Positions 44,099 through 53,752 are shown, numbered from the stretch's first letter. The stretch: DNA of 64,000 bases from an uncultured Bryobacteraceae bacterium (GCA_938003835.1 CALKXJ010000014.1:44770-108769); one strand, 5' to 3'. A program made the numbers and translations. Notes: generated by a model not told the origin, from the letters alone.

Positions 44099-45298
44099 AT
44101 GCCGGGGCGCGCTGTGATCAAGCAGAGCCGGCGGCGCTTCCTTCGCCATGTGCTCGCCTCGCCGCTGGCGGCGCACTCCTTCGCCTTCAACCCGGATGAA
44201 GAGCGCCGCATCGCCTCCCCGAAAGAAGCCATCAACATCTTCGACTTCATCCCCGTGGCGCGCGGGAAGATGCTTCCCGCACACTGGGCGTATCTCGAAA
44301 CCGGCGTCGACGACGACCTCACCGTCAAGGCCAACATCGAGGGCTTCCGGCGCTACCAGATCCGGCCCTATCCTTTCGCCGACGTCAGCCGCATCGACAC
44401 CTCGCTTGAGCTCTTCGGCCGCAAGCTGCGCTCGCCCATCCTGCTGGCGCCGGTGGGCAACCTGCGAGCCTTCCATGAGGAAGCCGATCTGGCCTGCGCC
44501 CGCGCCGCTGCCGCACGCGGGCACCAGTTCATCGTCTCGGTCTACTCCTCCTACCATCCCCACGAGATCGCCCAAGCCTACGACGGCCCGCTGTGGTTCC
44601 AGCTTTATCCCACCGACAACTGGGACGCCACGGTCGCCCTCATCCGGCGCGCCGAGGCCGCCGGCGCCGACGTCTTGCTGGTCACCGTCGACACGCCCGG
44701 CGGCTCCAATCGCGAAACCCTGCGCCGCACGGGCAACCAGCGCAGCCCGGAGTGCCGCCCCTGCCACGAGCCCGGGCTGCATGCCTTCCTCAAGCGCCAC
44801 CCCATCTATCGCGACATCGACGTCGCCAAGGTTACCAGCGGCGTTCGCCCGTACACCTGGGATTTTCTCGACCGGGTGCGCGAGACCACGCGCATGCGAT
44901 TCGTCATCAAGGGCGTCATGACCGCCGAGGCCGCCCGCGAGTGCGTGGCCCACGGCGCCGACGGCATCATCGTCTCTAACCACGGCGGCCGGGAACTGGA
45001 AAGCCTGCTCGGCGCCGTCGACGCGCTCGAAGAGGTGGTCGCGGCGGTCGGAGGCAAGATCCCCGTGCTCATGGACGGCGGCATTCGCCGCGGCACGGAC
45101 GTCTTCAAGGCGCTGGCGCTCGGCGCCAGGGCGGTGGGCATCGGCCGGCCCTATCTCTGGGGCCTGGGCGCCTTCGGCCAGGAGGGCGTCGAGCGAATCC
45201 TTGAGCTCATGCAGGCCGAACTCGCCGGCGTCATGAAGCTGGCGGGCACGCCCACGCTTGCGGCAATCACTCCCCAGTTCGTCCGCCGCCGGACCTGA
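44099..45298 (+). CDS. FMN-dependent alpha-hydroxy-acid oxidase/dehydrogenase, possibly Tat-exported
   Basis: The 399-residue protein has a twin-arginine-like start (KQSRRRFLRHVLASPLAAHS) and a TIM-barrel flavoprotein body of the lactate/glycolate oxidase family. Evidence is YLETGVDDDLTVKANIEGF, PILLAPVGNLRAFHEEAD, VTVDTPGGSNRE, VIKGVMTAEAARECVAHGAD and the catalytic-histidine motif SNHGGRELE. The last is usually followed by Asp, here Glu. FMN phosphate binding is at MDGGIRRGTDVFKALALGA. It probably oxidises an L-2-hydroxy acid. The start is chosen at ATG 44099 for the Tat motif; GTG 44114 is an alternative. Confidence 0.85.
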   Translation: MPGRAVIKQSRRRFLRHVLASPLAAHSFAFNPDEERRIASPKEAINIFDFIPVARGKMLPAHWAYLETGVDDDLTVKANIEGFRRYQIRPYPFADVSRIDTSLELFGRKLRSPILLAPVGNLRAFHEEADLACARAAAARGHQFIVSVYSSYHPHEIAQAYDGPLWFQLYPTDNWDATVALIRRAEAAGADVLLVTVDTPGGSNRETLRRTGNQRSPECRPCHEPGLHAFLKRHPIYRDIDVAKVTSGVRPYTWDFLDRVRETTRMRFVIKGVMTAEAARECVAHGADGIIVSNHGGRELESLLGAVDALEEVVAAVGGKIPVLMDGGIRRGTDVFKALALGARAVGIGRPYLWGLGAFGQEGVERILELMQAELAGVMKLAGTPTLAAITPQFVRRRT

Positions 45299-45303
45299 CG
45301 GCC

Positions 45304-47391
45304 TCAGCGCGTCTTGGTTCCCAAGAGCTCCGCCACGAGCCCCTGGGCATCGTAAACCTTTCGCAGCGCCTCCAAAATGCCTGCCGTGTGCACCGAGACC
45401 GCGCGCGCCTGCTCGTCGGTGTACATCAGATCGAGCACCAGCGAGTGAATGTTGCCGTCGAAGATCAGCCCCACCACCTCGCCTGCGCGGTTCACCACCG
45501 GGCTGCCCGAGTTGCCGCCGATGATATCCGGCGTGCTGACGAAGTTGAACGGAACGCTCAGATCGAGGCGCTGCCGCGCCTTCTTCCAGCTCTCCGGCAA
45601 GGCGAACGGCTCGCGGTGTCCCTGCGCTTCGGCCCGCTCGAAGGCGCCGCCGATCTGGGTGCGCCAGCTGATCGGGCGCCCCTGTTCGGTGTATCCTTTG
45701 ACCACGCCGAAGGCCAGCCGCAGCGTGAACGTCGCGTCGGGATAGGTGTGGGCGCCGAAGGCGGCGAAGCCGACCTCGGCGATCTTGGCGTAAGCCTGCC
45801 GCTGCGGCTCTTCAACGTCGCGCTCGTAGGCCGCCCGCAGGCGCCGCGCCAGGGGGTCTACCGCTCGCGCCAGTTCGATCATCGGGTCGCGCGAGGCCTC
45901 GATCGCCTCCAGCCCACCCGCCTCGAGCGCACGCCGCACCCCTACCTCCGCGAGTTTCGTCCCGCCGACCAGCTCCGCGGCGCGCTCGGCTGGGGACTTT
46001 CCCGCCAGCACCAGGCGCACCGCCTCATGGTCAAAGCCCAACCGCTCGGCCAGCAGGCTAAGCGAATCGGCCAGCTTCACGGTCTCGAGATCCGCATAAA
46101 CGGGCGCCTCGGAAAACAGTTCCTGCTTGAGGCTCTCCAGTTGCGCCTCACCGTAGTCGCGCAGCCGCTCCGCGTTCGGCTTGCGCCGCTCCTCGGCGAG
46201 CCGCACCAGGTGGCGGGCAATCGAGAACAGCCGTGAGTTGAACGCCTGACCCCGCTCGAGAAGGAAGTGCTCGTGGTAAATCTTCCGGTGCGCCTCCAGG
46301 CTCGCCTCCACCTGCCGCCAGGCGTCGCCGTAGTTGCGCTCGAGCTCCGGCTTGCTCCGCACCGCCTCCCGCAGGCGCTCCTCGCGCTCGGCTTTGCGCC
46401 CCATCAGCGCCGGATCCTGCAACCCGGCCAGAATCCCCAGGCGCGCTTTGCGGCTGTTCTGGTAGCCGAAAAGTTCCTCGAGCGCCCGGCGGGCATTCTC
46501 GGCGCTCTTCTCGCTGTAGGTGCGCAACAGGACCTCGCGCCGCCGCAGCAGATCGAGAAGAGCGGGATAGACAAAGTCACGGTAAAACTTCAGATGTTCG
46601 AGCGTGCGCAGCCGCTCGGTGCGTCCGGGATGGCCGCTCACGAAAACCAGTTCGCCCTCGGAGGCGCCCTGCGGATTCAAGCGCAGCCAGGCCGGCGGCT
46701 CGACCGGTCTTCCGTTCTCGTACACCCGGAAAAAGGTGACGTCGAGGTTGTAGCGCGGGTACTCGAAGTTGTCCGGATCGCCGCCAAAAAAGGCGATCGC
46801 CTTCTCCGGCGCGAAGACCAGCCGCACGTCGGTGTACCTCTTCGAGCGGTAGAGGTGGTACCAGGCGCCGCCGTAGAGCGTCACCACATCGCTGCGCAGG
46901 CCGGTCTTCTCAAGCGACTCTTTCTCGATCTCATTGATGGCCGCGCGGCGCGCCTTGGCCGCCTCCTCGGCGCCCATCTCCGGTTTGACGGCGCCCTGCA
47001 CGCGCGCGGTGACATCCTCGATGCTGATGAGCACGTTGAGCTCGAGCTCCGGGCAGGCCTTCTCCTCCTCGAGCCGGCGGGCGTGGAAGCCGTCGCGCAC
47101 GTAGTCCTTCTCGGCGGTCGACAGATGCTGAATGCAGTCCAGGCCGACGTGATGGTTCGTCATCACCAGCCCGCGCGGGGAGACGAACGAACCCGAGCCG
47201 CCGTTGTTAAACCGGACCGAGGCGCGTTGCAGGCGCTCGAGCCACTTCGCATCCGGCTCGAAGCCGTAACGCTCCCGGAGAAGTCTCTGGGGCGGGTGCG
47301 TGAACAGCCACATGCCCTCGTCGGCGCGCAGCGCCGGCGTTAGCAACACAGTCAACACGACGGCCGCGAGCCGTGCGACAAACTTCGACAT
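45304..47391 (-). CDS. S46 family dipeptidyl-peptidase (DPP7/DPP11-like)
   Basis: The 695-residue exported serine peptidase has a signal peptide (1-22) and the catalytic His in VMTNHHVGLDCIQHL (H81). A long helical regulatory insertion follows, then the catalytic Ser in IIGGNSGSPVVNRAGEVVGL. These are the family S46 signatures; enzymes release dipeptides from N-termini in the periplasm. The specificity residue cannot be assigned by eye. The start was placed at 47391 for the signal peptide and GAGAGGT site; an upstream in-frame start is unlikely. A TACACT box is at 47431-47436 on this strand. Confidence 0.93.
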   Translation of the reverse strand: MSKFVARLAAVVLTVLLTPALRADEGMWLFTHPPQRLLRERYGFEPDAKWLERLQRASVRFNNGGSGSFVSPRGLVMTNHHVGLDCIQHLSTAEKDYVRDGFHARRLEEEKACPELELNVLISIEDVTARVQGAVKPEMGAEEAAKARRAAINEIEKESLEKTGLRSDVVTLYGGAWYHLYRSKRYTDVRLVFAPEKAIAFFGGDPDNFEYPRYNLDVTFFRVYENGRPVEPPAWLRLNPQGASEGELVFVSGHPGRTERLRTLEHLKFYRDFVYPALLDLLRRREVLLRTYSEKSAENARRALEELFGYQNSRKARLGILAGLQDPALMGRKAEREERLREAVRSKPELERNYGDAWRQVEASLEAHRKIYHEHFLLERGQAFNSRLFSIARHLVRLAEERRKPNAERLRDYGEAQLESLKQELFSEAPVYADLETVKLADSLSLLAERLGFDHEAVRLVLAGKSPAERAAELVGGTKLAEVGVRRALEAGGLEAIEASRDPMIELARAVDPLARRLRAAYERDVEEPQRQAYAKIAEVGFAAFGAHTYPDATFTLRLAFGVVKGYTEQGRPISWRTQIGGAFERAEAQGHREPFALPESWKKARQRLDLSVPFNFVSTPDIIGGNSGSPVVNRAGEVVGLIFDGNIHSLVLDLMYTDEQARAVSVHTAGILEALRKVYDAQGLVAELLGTKTR

Positions 47392-47453
47392 GACGGGACC
47401 TCTCACGGAAGAAGAGATTGCTTGCTTTTCAGTGTAGAGGATGAGCCGGCGCC

Positions 47454-49796
47454 TCAGTCGCCGAGGCCGATCCGGCACTGATGGATCTGATCGGCCAGCC
47501 GCTCGAACTCCACATAGGCGCGCGTGCGCCGGGCGAGCTCGTCAAAGTCGACCTCGTGCGCATTGAACTCCGGCCCGTCCACGCACGCAAACAGCACCTG
47601 GCCGCCCACGGTTACGCGGCAGCCGCCGCACATGCCGGTGCCGTCCACCATGATCGGATTCAGGCTGGCCACCGTCGGCACGCCCCACTCCCGCGTCAGC
47701 TCGGCGGCGAAGCGCATCATTGGGATCGGGCCGATGACATGGGCGGCGTCCACGGGCCGCCCGTCGCGCTCGCGCCAGGCGCGCATCATCTGGACGACGT
47801 TGCCGTGGAAGCCGAACGAGCCGTCGTCGGTGGACCAGTGCACCTCGTCGACCGAGCTCTTGAGCTCCTCGTCGAGGATGATGTGATCCTTCGTCCGCGC
47901 TCCGCACATGGCGATCACATAGTTGCCCGCCTGGCGGAAGGCCCGGGCCACGGGCAGCAGCTCGGCCACGCCGACGCCGCCGCCGATGCACATCACCGTG
48001 CCCACCTTCTCGATGTGCGCGGGCTTGCCGAGCGGGCCGAGCAGGTCCGCCAGCGCCTCGCCCACTTTGAGCGCGGCCGTCTGGCGCGTCGTCTTGCCGA
48101 TGGCCTGCACGATGAGGGTGATGCTCCCGCGTTCGCGATTGGAGTCGACCAGGGTCAGCGGAATCCGTTCGCTCGCCGGCATCGGCCGCAGGATTACGAA
48201 CTGGCCGGGCTTCCAGTGCGCCTCGATCTCCGGCGCATGCACCTCGAGCAGGACGATCTCCGAGGAAAGCTCGCGGCGCGCCAGGATGCGGAACCGCACC
48301 GGTTCCGGCTCGGGCTCCGGCGCAGGCGCCGAGACGACCCGGGGCTTCTCGAAAGCCTCGGGGAAGCGCTCCCGCAGCGCTTCGTCAATCGCCTGGGCCG
48401 CCGCGCGGCCGTCCTGCATGGCCAGGATGACGGTAGAGCCGCCGCGCACCACGTCGCCGCCCGCCCAGACGGCGTCGAGGCTCGTCTTCTGGCGGGCGTC
48501 GATGGCGATCTTGCCGCGCTTGGTCACCAGCGCCGGCGTCTCCCGCTGAAGCGTCGGGTTGGGACCCTGGCCGATAGCCGCGACCACCGTGTCCACCGGA
48601 ATCCGGAAGTTCGAGCCTGGAATCGGCACCGGACTGCGCCGGCCGGACTCGTCCGGCTCGCCCAGCTCCATGCGGATGCACTCCATCTCGCGCACGAAGC
48701 CCTTTTCATCGCCATGGAGCGCCACGGGCGCAGCCAGAAACTCGAACACCACGCCCTCCTCCTCGGCATGCTCGATCTCGGCGGCGCGCGCCTTGAGCTC
48801 GGCCCGGCCGCGCCGGTAGAGAATCGTGACCTCACTGCCCAGCCGGCGCGCCCAGCGCGCGGCGTCCATCGCCGAGTTTCCGCCGCCCACCACGACGGTG
48901 CGCTTGCCCACCAGCACCGGCGTATCCGCCCGCGGGAATTCGAAGGCGTGCATCAAGTTGATGCGGGTGAGGAACTCGTTGGCGGTGTAGACGCCGATCA
49001 GGTTTTCCCCCGGGATGCCCATCAGCCAGGGCAGCCCGGCGCCGGTGCCGAGGAAGATCGCCGCGTAGCCCTGCTCGAACAGTTCCTCGAGCGTCGCCGT
49101 CTTGCCCACGATGAAGTCGGTCTTGAACTCGACGCCCAGCCGCCTGAGCCTCTCGATCTCCTCGGCGATGATGTCGCGCGGCAGCCGGAAGGGCGGGATG
49201 CCGTAGGCGAGCACGCCGCCCAGCTCGTGCAGCGCCTCGAAGATGGTGATGCGATAGCCCTTCCGCGCCAGGTCATTGGCGCACATCAGCGACGCCGGGC
49301 CGCTGCCGACCAGCGCCACTTTCAGGCCGTTTGGCGGCGCCACCTCCGGCGCGCCGTCGCCCCCCTTCATCCGGTTCCAGTCCGCCACGAAACGCTCGAG
49401 CGAACCGATGGCCACCGACTCGAGCTTCTTGCCGAGCAGGCATTCCTTCTCGCAGAACAGCTCGTACTGGCAGACCCGCCCGCAGATGCCGGGGAAAGGA
49501 TTGGTCGCCTGGAGCACCTGATAGGCGCCCGCAAAGTCCCCCTCCACCAGCTTGTTGATGAAGCCCTTGATGTCAGTATGGATGGGACAGGCCTCCTGGC
49601 ACTTGGGATCCTTGCAGTTCAGGCAGCGCAGCGCCTCGGCCTGCGCCTGCTCGAGCGTGAAGCCCAGCGAGACCTCCTCCGGCGTGCGGATGCGGCGATC
49701 CAGCTCGAGCAGTTGCGGCTCCTGCCGCGGCGCCTTGGGCGTGCGCTTGATCTTCGGCTTGGTCCCACGTACATCCAGTTCGGCTTCCGATGGCAT
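47454..49796 (-). CDS. Fused Nfn-type / glutamate-synthase small-subunit flavoprotein (NfnB-NfnA order)
   Basis: The 780-residue protein is a fusion of two normally separate subunits. Residues 1-480 are GltD/NfnB-like: CLNCKDPKCQEACPIHTD and CGRVCQYELFCEKEC for [4Fe-4S] clusters, then VALVGSGPASL and VVVGGGNSAMDAARW for FAD/NAD(P) binding. A Pro/Glu linker (APEPEPEPEPV) follows near 493-503. Residues 505-780 are a ferredoxin-reductase-like NfnA/PyrK module with CIGGGVGVAELLPVARAF and the [2Fe-2S] ligands VDGTGMCGGC...CVDG. It probably couples NADH, NADPH and ferredoxin. It reads toward the S46 peptidase (62-bp gap). Confidence 0.88.
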   Translation of the reverse strand: MPSEAELDVRGTKPKIKRTPKAPRQEPQLLELDRRIRTPEEVSLGFTLEQAQAEALRCLNCKDPKCQEACPIHTDIKGFINKLVEGDFAGAYQVLQATNPFPGICGRVCQYELFCEKECLLGKKLESVAIGSLERFVADWNRMKGGDGAPEVAPPNGLKVALVGSGPASLMCANDLARKGYRITIFEALHELGGVLAYGIPPFRLPRDIIAEEIERLRRLGVEFKTDFIVGKTATLEELFEQGYAAIFLGTGAGLPWLMGIPGENLIGVYTANEFLTRINLMHAFEFPRADTPVLVGKRTVVVGGGNSAMDAARWARRLGSEVTILYRRGRAELKARAAEIEHAEEEGVVFEFLAAPVALHGDEKGFVREMECIRMELGEPDESGRRSPVPIPGSNFRIPVDTVVAAIGQGPNPTLQRETPALVTKRGKIAIDARQKTSLDAVWAGGDVVRGGSTVILAMQDGRAAAQAIDEALRERFPEAFEKPRVVSAPAPEPEPEPVRFRILARRELSSEIVLLEVHAPEIEAHWKPGQFVILRPMPASERIPLTLVDSNRERGSITLIVQAIGKTTRQTAALKVGEALADLLGPLGKPAHIEKVGTVMCIGGGVGVAELLPVARAFRQAGNYVIAMCGARTKDHIILDEELKSSVDEVHWSTDDGSFGFHGNVVQMMRAWRERDGRPVDAAHVIGPIPMMRFAAELTREWGVPTVASLNPIMVDGTGMCGGCRVTVGGQVLFACVDGPEFNAHEVDFDELARRTRAYVEFERLADQIHQCRIGLGD

Positions 49797-49853
49797 CCTG
49801 ATGCACCTCGCTGAGGGAATTCCCCGCAGGCCAATGTTTGAAAAAGCTACTCT

Positions 49854-49881
49854 ATCATATTTTGAGATCCGATAATGTCTT
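49854..49881 (-). promoter_or_regulatory. Possible promoter of the Nfn-type gene
   Basis: On the minus strand AAGACA (49876-49881), 16-nt spacer and TATGAT (49854-49859) lie in an AT-rich island. The predicted start is near 49847, about 50 nt before the ATG. Confidence 0.4.
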
Positions 49882-50064
49882 TATTGCCCGCCCCGCCTTG
49901 CCGGGAGGCCGCCCCGGGCGCGGTGCGCCATCCGGAGGGCCGGTTCGTCGCCTCCGCGCCGATGCCGGCCCGCCTTTGCAAGGCAGGCGTGTCGATCGCG
50001 GCAGGCCCTGTGCCGGCGCGATCCCCTTGGGCCTTATGGGAGTCTGGTCGAACGGGGGCCGCGC

Positions 50065-52383
50065 TCACCGCCAGCATTCGATGAGCACGGCGGAGCGCCG
50101 CGCCGCCGCCTCGGCCTGGCCCGGCATCTCCGAGCCGGTCGCCGGCGGCGCGGTCAGGTAACGTGCGCCGGCGCCGTCGAGGAAGCTGCGGACCAGCGAT
50201 GCTTTCACCGCGAAGTGAATGTCCCGGGGCGCTGTCTCCGGATGGAGCGGGCTGAGCTCGCTCACGAGGACGCCGATCAGGTTTCCGGCGCGGTCCACCA
50301 GCGCGCCGCCGTCGCCGCCGGCCGGCACCGGCGCCGTGATCTGAAGCAGGCGTGCGTCCCCGCGCGGGCCCACCGTGCCCCGGATGCGACCGGAGCTGAC
50401 CGCAAGCTCCGGCGGTCCGTCCCCGAGCACCCGCCAGGCCGCCGCCACGACGTCCTGCCCGAGGCTAGAGGCCTCCGATTCGGCGAAACGCACCGGCTCG
50501 AGACCCGGCCCGATCGGGCCGATGAGAGCAAACATGCCGCCCGGATCATACGCCGCCACCTTCACCGGCCTCCGCTCCCGACCCGCGCTCACCGTCAGGC
50601 TGCCGCAGCCGGCCACGACGTGGCTCATCGCGAGCAGGTGCCCCTCGGCGCTGACCACGATCGCCGTGCCGGCGCCTGCCGCACGCGCCGCGGCTGGGGC
50701 CGTCCCGGCGGGAGGTGTACCAGCGCCGCCGGGACCGCCCCGCTCGCGCCACTCCCGGGCCATCTCTTGCGCCCGGGCCACCTGCTCCGGCGTCATCACC
50801 CGGGCCAGCGCCTCTCGGTTCTTGATCGCGACTTGGTCTCCCTGCGAGGCCGCCAGATTCGTCCACATATGAGCGAGGAGAAAATCCTGGGGCACGCCCC
50901 GGCCATGGAAGTACATGTAGCCGAGATTGCTTTGCGCATCGGCATGTCCCTGCTCGGCGGCCCGCTGGTACCAGAGCACGGCCTGGCGGTCGTCCTGCGC
51001 CACGCCCTTGCCGTTGGCGTAGGCAAAGCCGAGGTTGTACTGCGCCAGCGCCGAGCCTTGCTCGGCGGCGCGGCGCCACCAGCGCACCGCCTCCGTATCG
51101 CTCGCCGTCACTCCGGCGCCCTTGGCATAGGCGGCAGCCAGCGCCAGTTGCGATTCCAGGTGCCCCTGCTCGGCGGCTTTCTCGAACCACTTGGCCGCTT
51201 CCGCCGCATCTGCCGGCAAGCCGCGGCCCTCGGCATAAGCCCGCGCGAGCTCGTATTGGGCTTCGGCGTGCCCCTGCTCGGCCGCGGCCCGGTACCACCT
51301 GGCCGCCTCGGCGTCATCCCGGCTCACGCCTTTCCCCTCGGCATAGGCCCGGGCCAGGCTGTACTGCGCCGGAGCGAGACCCGAGGCCGCCGCCAACCGG
51401 TAGATCGCCGCCGCTTGCGCGTCGTCCCGCAGCGTCAGTGTGCCGCTCTCGATCAGCGCGCGCAAGCTGAGCAGCGCGCCAGCATGCCCGTTTTCGGCGG
51501 CAGTGCGATACCACCAGGCGGCCGCATCCATGTCCTTGCGCACGCCCTTGCCATTGGCGTAGGCGAAGCCCATGGCATGCTGCGCCTCGAGATGCCCCTG
51601 CTCGGCCGCGGCACGGTACCACTTGGCCGCCTCGGCGTCGTTCTGCGGCGCTCCGCGACCCTCCGCCAGCGCACGGCCTAGCTCGTACTGCGCATCGGCA
51701 TGCCCGCGTTCGGCCGCCGCCCGGAACCATTTCACCGCCTCGAAGTCATCGCGGGGAATGCCCGTGCCCGTGGCGTAGGCCATGCCCAGCCGGTACTGCG
51801 CCTCGATCTGGCCCTGGCGCGCGGCGCGGAGGAACCACTGGGCCGCCTGCGCCGCATCGCGCGCCACCCCTGTGCCTTCGGCGTACGCCAGCGCCAGTTG
51901 CAGTTGTGCCGAAGGATGCTCCTGCGCCGCGGCCTTGGCGAACCAGGCGGCGGCTTCGGCCTCGTTGCGCTCGACGCCTGAGCCGCGCTGGTACATCGTC
52001 CCCAACAGGTATTGCGCCGTCGAGTGGCCTTGAGCCGCCGCCAGGCGAAGCCACTTGGCCGCCTCCGCCAGATCCTGCGTTACGCCTTTCGCGCTCAGAT
52101 GCATGTAGCCGAGCGCGTACTGCGCATCCTTGTTGCCTTTCTCCGCCGACAGCCGGTACCACTTGAGCGCCTCCCCGTCGCTCTGCGGGACTCCTTTGCC
52201 GCTCGAATACATGAACCCGAGCATGAACTGCGCCCAGGCATCGCCGGCCGCCGCCGCAGCCCTGAACTCCTTGAGAGCGGTCTGAAAATCGCCGTCCGCG
52301 TAGGCGATCATGCCCTCCTTGACGCCGCCCCAGAGCGCCAGGCCCAGGGCCCCCGCGAGCAGGCAAAGCCGCATTAGCCTCAT
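50065..52383 (-). CDS. Exported Sel1-repeat protein fused to a trypsin-like domain with lost catalytic residues
   Basis: The 772-residue protein has a signal peptide (about 1-18), thirteen Sel1-type repeats of 36 residues (about 51-518, consensus AQYxLGxAYAxGxGVxxD...AxxWYRxAAEQGHxx) and a C-terminal S1-like fold (about 575-735). In the protease-like domain the histidine block AMSHVVAGC is kept. The aspartate position reads MFALIGP (usually D-[IL]-AL), and the serine block GNSGGP is replaced by GGDGGA. Proteolysis is therefore unlikely. A GTG at 52431 overlaps the stop of the upstream gene and is an alternative start. Confidence 0.85.
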   Translation of the reverse strand: MRLMRLCLLAGALGLALWGGVKEGMIAYADGDFQTALKEFRAAAAAGDAWAQFMLGFMYSSGKGVPQSDGEALKWYRLSAEKGNKDAQYALGYMHLSAKGVTQDLAEAAKWLRLAAAQGHSTAQYLLGTMYQRGSGVERNEAEAAAWFAKAAAQEHPSAQLQLALAYAEGTGVARDAAQAAQWFLRAARQGQIEAQYRLGMAYATGTGIPRDDFEAVKWFRAAAERGHADAQYELGRALAEGRGAPQNDAEAAKWYRAAAEQGHLEAQHAMGFAYANGKGVRKDMDAAAWWYRTAAENGHAGALLSLRALIESGTLTLRDDAQAAAIYRLAAASGLAPAQYSLARAYAEGKGVSRDDAEAARWYRAAAEQGHAEAQYELARAYAEGRGLPADAAEAAKWFEKAAEQGHLESQLALAAAYAKGAGVTASDTEAVRWWRRAAEQGSALAQYNLGFAYANGKGVAQDDRQAVLWYQRAAEQGHADAQSNLGYMYFHGRGVPQDFLLAHMWTNLAASQGDQVAIKNREALARVMTPEQVARAQEMAREWRERGGPGGAGTPPAGTAPAAARAAGAGTAIVVSAEGHLLAMSHVVAGCGSLTVSAGRERRPVKVAAYDPGGMFALIGPIGPGLEPVRFAESEASSLGQDVVAAAWRVLGDGPPELAVSSGRIRGTVGPRGDARLLQITAPVPAGGDGGALVDRAGNLIGVLVSELSPLHPETAPRDIHFAVKASLVRSFLDGAGARYLTAPPATGSEMPGQAEAAARRSAVLIECWR
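50830..52233 (-). repeat. Thirteen 108-bp coding repeats (Sel1)
   Basis: The repeats follow one another without linkers. Each encodes 36 residues that form a helix pair. The eighth copy is the most diverged (ALLSLRALIESGTLTLRD). The DNA-level similarity is high enough to risk slippage or assembly errors. Confidence 0.85.
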
Positions 52384-52427
52384 CGCCGCCACCGATCCCT
52401 CCCGCATTCTCCCATAGCCGCGCACTG

Positions 52428-53705
52428 TCACTCGCGGGATCGATCCGTCGGGATGGCGCGCACGGCCCTCAACTCCAGAAAGCCTTCCGGCCGGACGGCG
52501 CCCGCGAGCCGTTCGAATTCGAGCGCCAGCGTGACCGCGCCCGCCGGCTCCGGCTGGAACTCGAACACCTCACGCTCGCCCGCGGCACTCAGCCAGTCGG
52601 ATTCGGCAAGCAGGGCTCCGTCGCGCGCCCGAATGCGCCAGCGCAACCCAGTGGGAACTTCTCCGGCCAAGCCCCGCAACTCAGCTCGGTAGCGGCACTC
52701 GATGCGGTAGCGCTTCCCTGCTTCGACGAGCACCATCTGTCGCAGAATCTCGCACCGCTCCGGCTGCTTCCCGCTCAGGTTGATCCGCCATCCCGCGCCT
52801 GGCGCCGGCGTAACATAAACTCCCTCGACGCCCGAAATCCTCCAGTCAAAGCCCCGGCCGGTCGTCCAGATGCGGAAATCGCCGTTCGTGATCTTGAGCC
52901 CGGCTTGAGGCTCGAGCGGCCGGTAAGGGAGCAACCCCCGCCGGCACAGCCCATTCCAAACCTCAGCGGCCGCCCGCTCGGCGCCGGCTTCGATGAGCCG
53001 GTCGGTGGCCGCGAGCAATCGCTCGCGGTCGCCGGTCTGCGCGTCGGCTGCCAGCTCCGCCAGCAGCCGGGACGCCGTCCCGAGGGCGCCTCGATCGAGC
53101 AGAAACCAGGAAAAGTCGCTCAAGACGGCTCGCCGCAGGGGTATCGCCTTCGCGAGCAGGAAGTCCGGATCGGGCCTGAGCCGCCAGGCAAGCTCGAAAA
53201 GGGGCGTGCGGTCACCGTAGGAGACCTCGAGCGCCTGCCGCGCCCAGTGCCAGAAGGGCTCCGGGCGGCCCTGCCGGAAGTAGAAATTCGCCAGGGTCCA
53301 CCGCGGCAAATATTTCCGGCTGAGGCGCGCCGCTTCGAGCAGTTGCAGTTCCGCTTCCGCGATGCGTCCGGCGAGCTCTTCGCGCAAGCCGAGATGGATC
53401 CGAATCGCGGCGTCGGCCGGGCTCGAGGCAGCCGCCTGCTTCAGGAAAGGGATGGGATCTTCGCCCTCCCGCTCGGCCAGCTCGGCCAGCCCGAGCCGGT
53501 ATTGCGCCCGCTGAGGGACGAGCTCGGCCGCGCGGCGCACCGCCTCGGGCTCACCGGAAGCGAAAAGCTGTTCCGCCCAAGCCTCCCGAAAGACCAGAGC
53601 GGCTGTGCCGACCAGTAGCGCGCCGGCTGCCACCGCCGCCAGCCACCGCGCACACGAGCCCAGCGCGGCGACCCTGCCCTCACCATGCGGTGCTCGGGCG
53701 GGCAT
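52428..53705 (-). CDS. Membrane-anchored TPR protein with C-terminal carbohydrate-binding-like domain
   Basis: The 425-residue protein has an N-terminal membrane segment (about 18-40), helical TPR-like repeats (about 50-260) with YRLGLAELAEREGEDPIPFLKQAA and IRIHLGLREELAGRIAEAE, and a C-terminal beta-rich domain (about 275-420) with FDWRISGVEGVYVTPAPGAG. The last resembles a carbohydrate-binding or galactose-binding-like fold. Its stop overlaps the GTG alternative start of the Sel1 gene, so they are likely an operon. A TACCAT box (minus strand, 53714-53719) ends 8 nt before the ATG. Function unknown. Confidence 0.75.
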   Translation of the reverse strand: MPARAPHGEGRVAALGSCARWLAAVAAGALLVGTAALVFREAWAEQLFASGEPEAVRRAAELVPQRAQYRLGLAELAEREGEDPIPFLKQAAASSPADAAIRIHLGLREELAGRIAEAELQLLEAARLSRKYLPRWTLANFYFRQGRPEPFWHWARQALEVSYGDRTPLFELAWRLRPDPDFLLAKAIPLRRAVLSDFSWFLLDRGALGTASRLLAELAADAQTGDRERLLAATDRLIEAGAERAAAEVWNGLCRRGLLPYRPLEPQAGLKITNGDFRIWTTGRGFDWRISGVEGVYVTPAPGAGWRINLSGKQPERCEILRQMVLVEAGKRYRIECRYRAELRGLAGEVPTGLRWRIRARDGALLAESDWLSAAGEREVFEFQPEPAGAVTLALEFERLAGAVRPEGFLELRAVRAIPTDRSRE

Positions 53706-53713
53706 ACTCTCTA

Positions 53714-53719
53714 ATGGTA
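53714..53719 (-). promoter_or_regulatory. -10 box TACCAT before the TPR gene
   Basis: TACCAT on the minus strand ends 8 nt before the ATG at 53705. It overlaps a plus-strand TATTAT (53718-53723) that may serve the divergent gene at 53753. Confidence 0.4.
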
Positions 53720-53752
53720 TTATTTGTGCTGCGCAGAACGAAGGACATTCCG

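Noticed and set aside
50830..52233. Possible CRISPR-like or satellite repeat
   Set aside because: The 108-bp units are in frame and encode Sel1 helices; there are no unique spacers.
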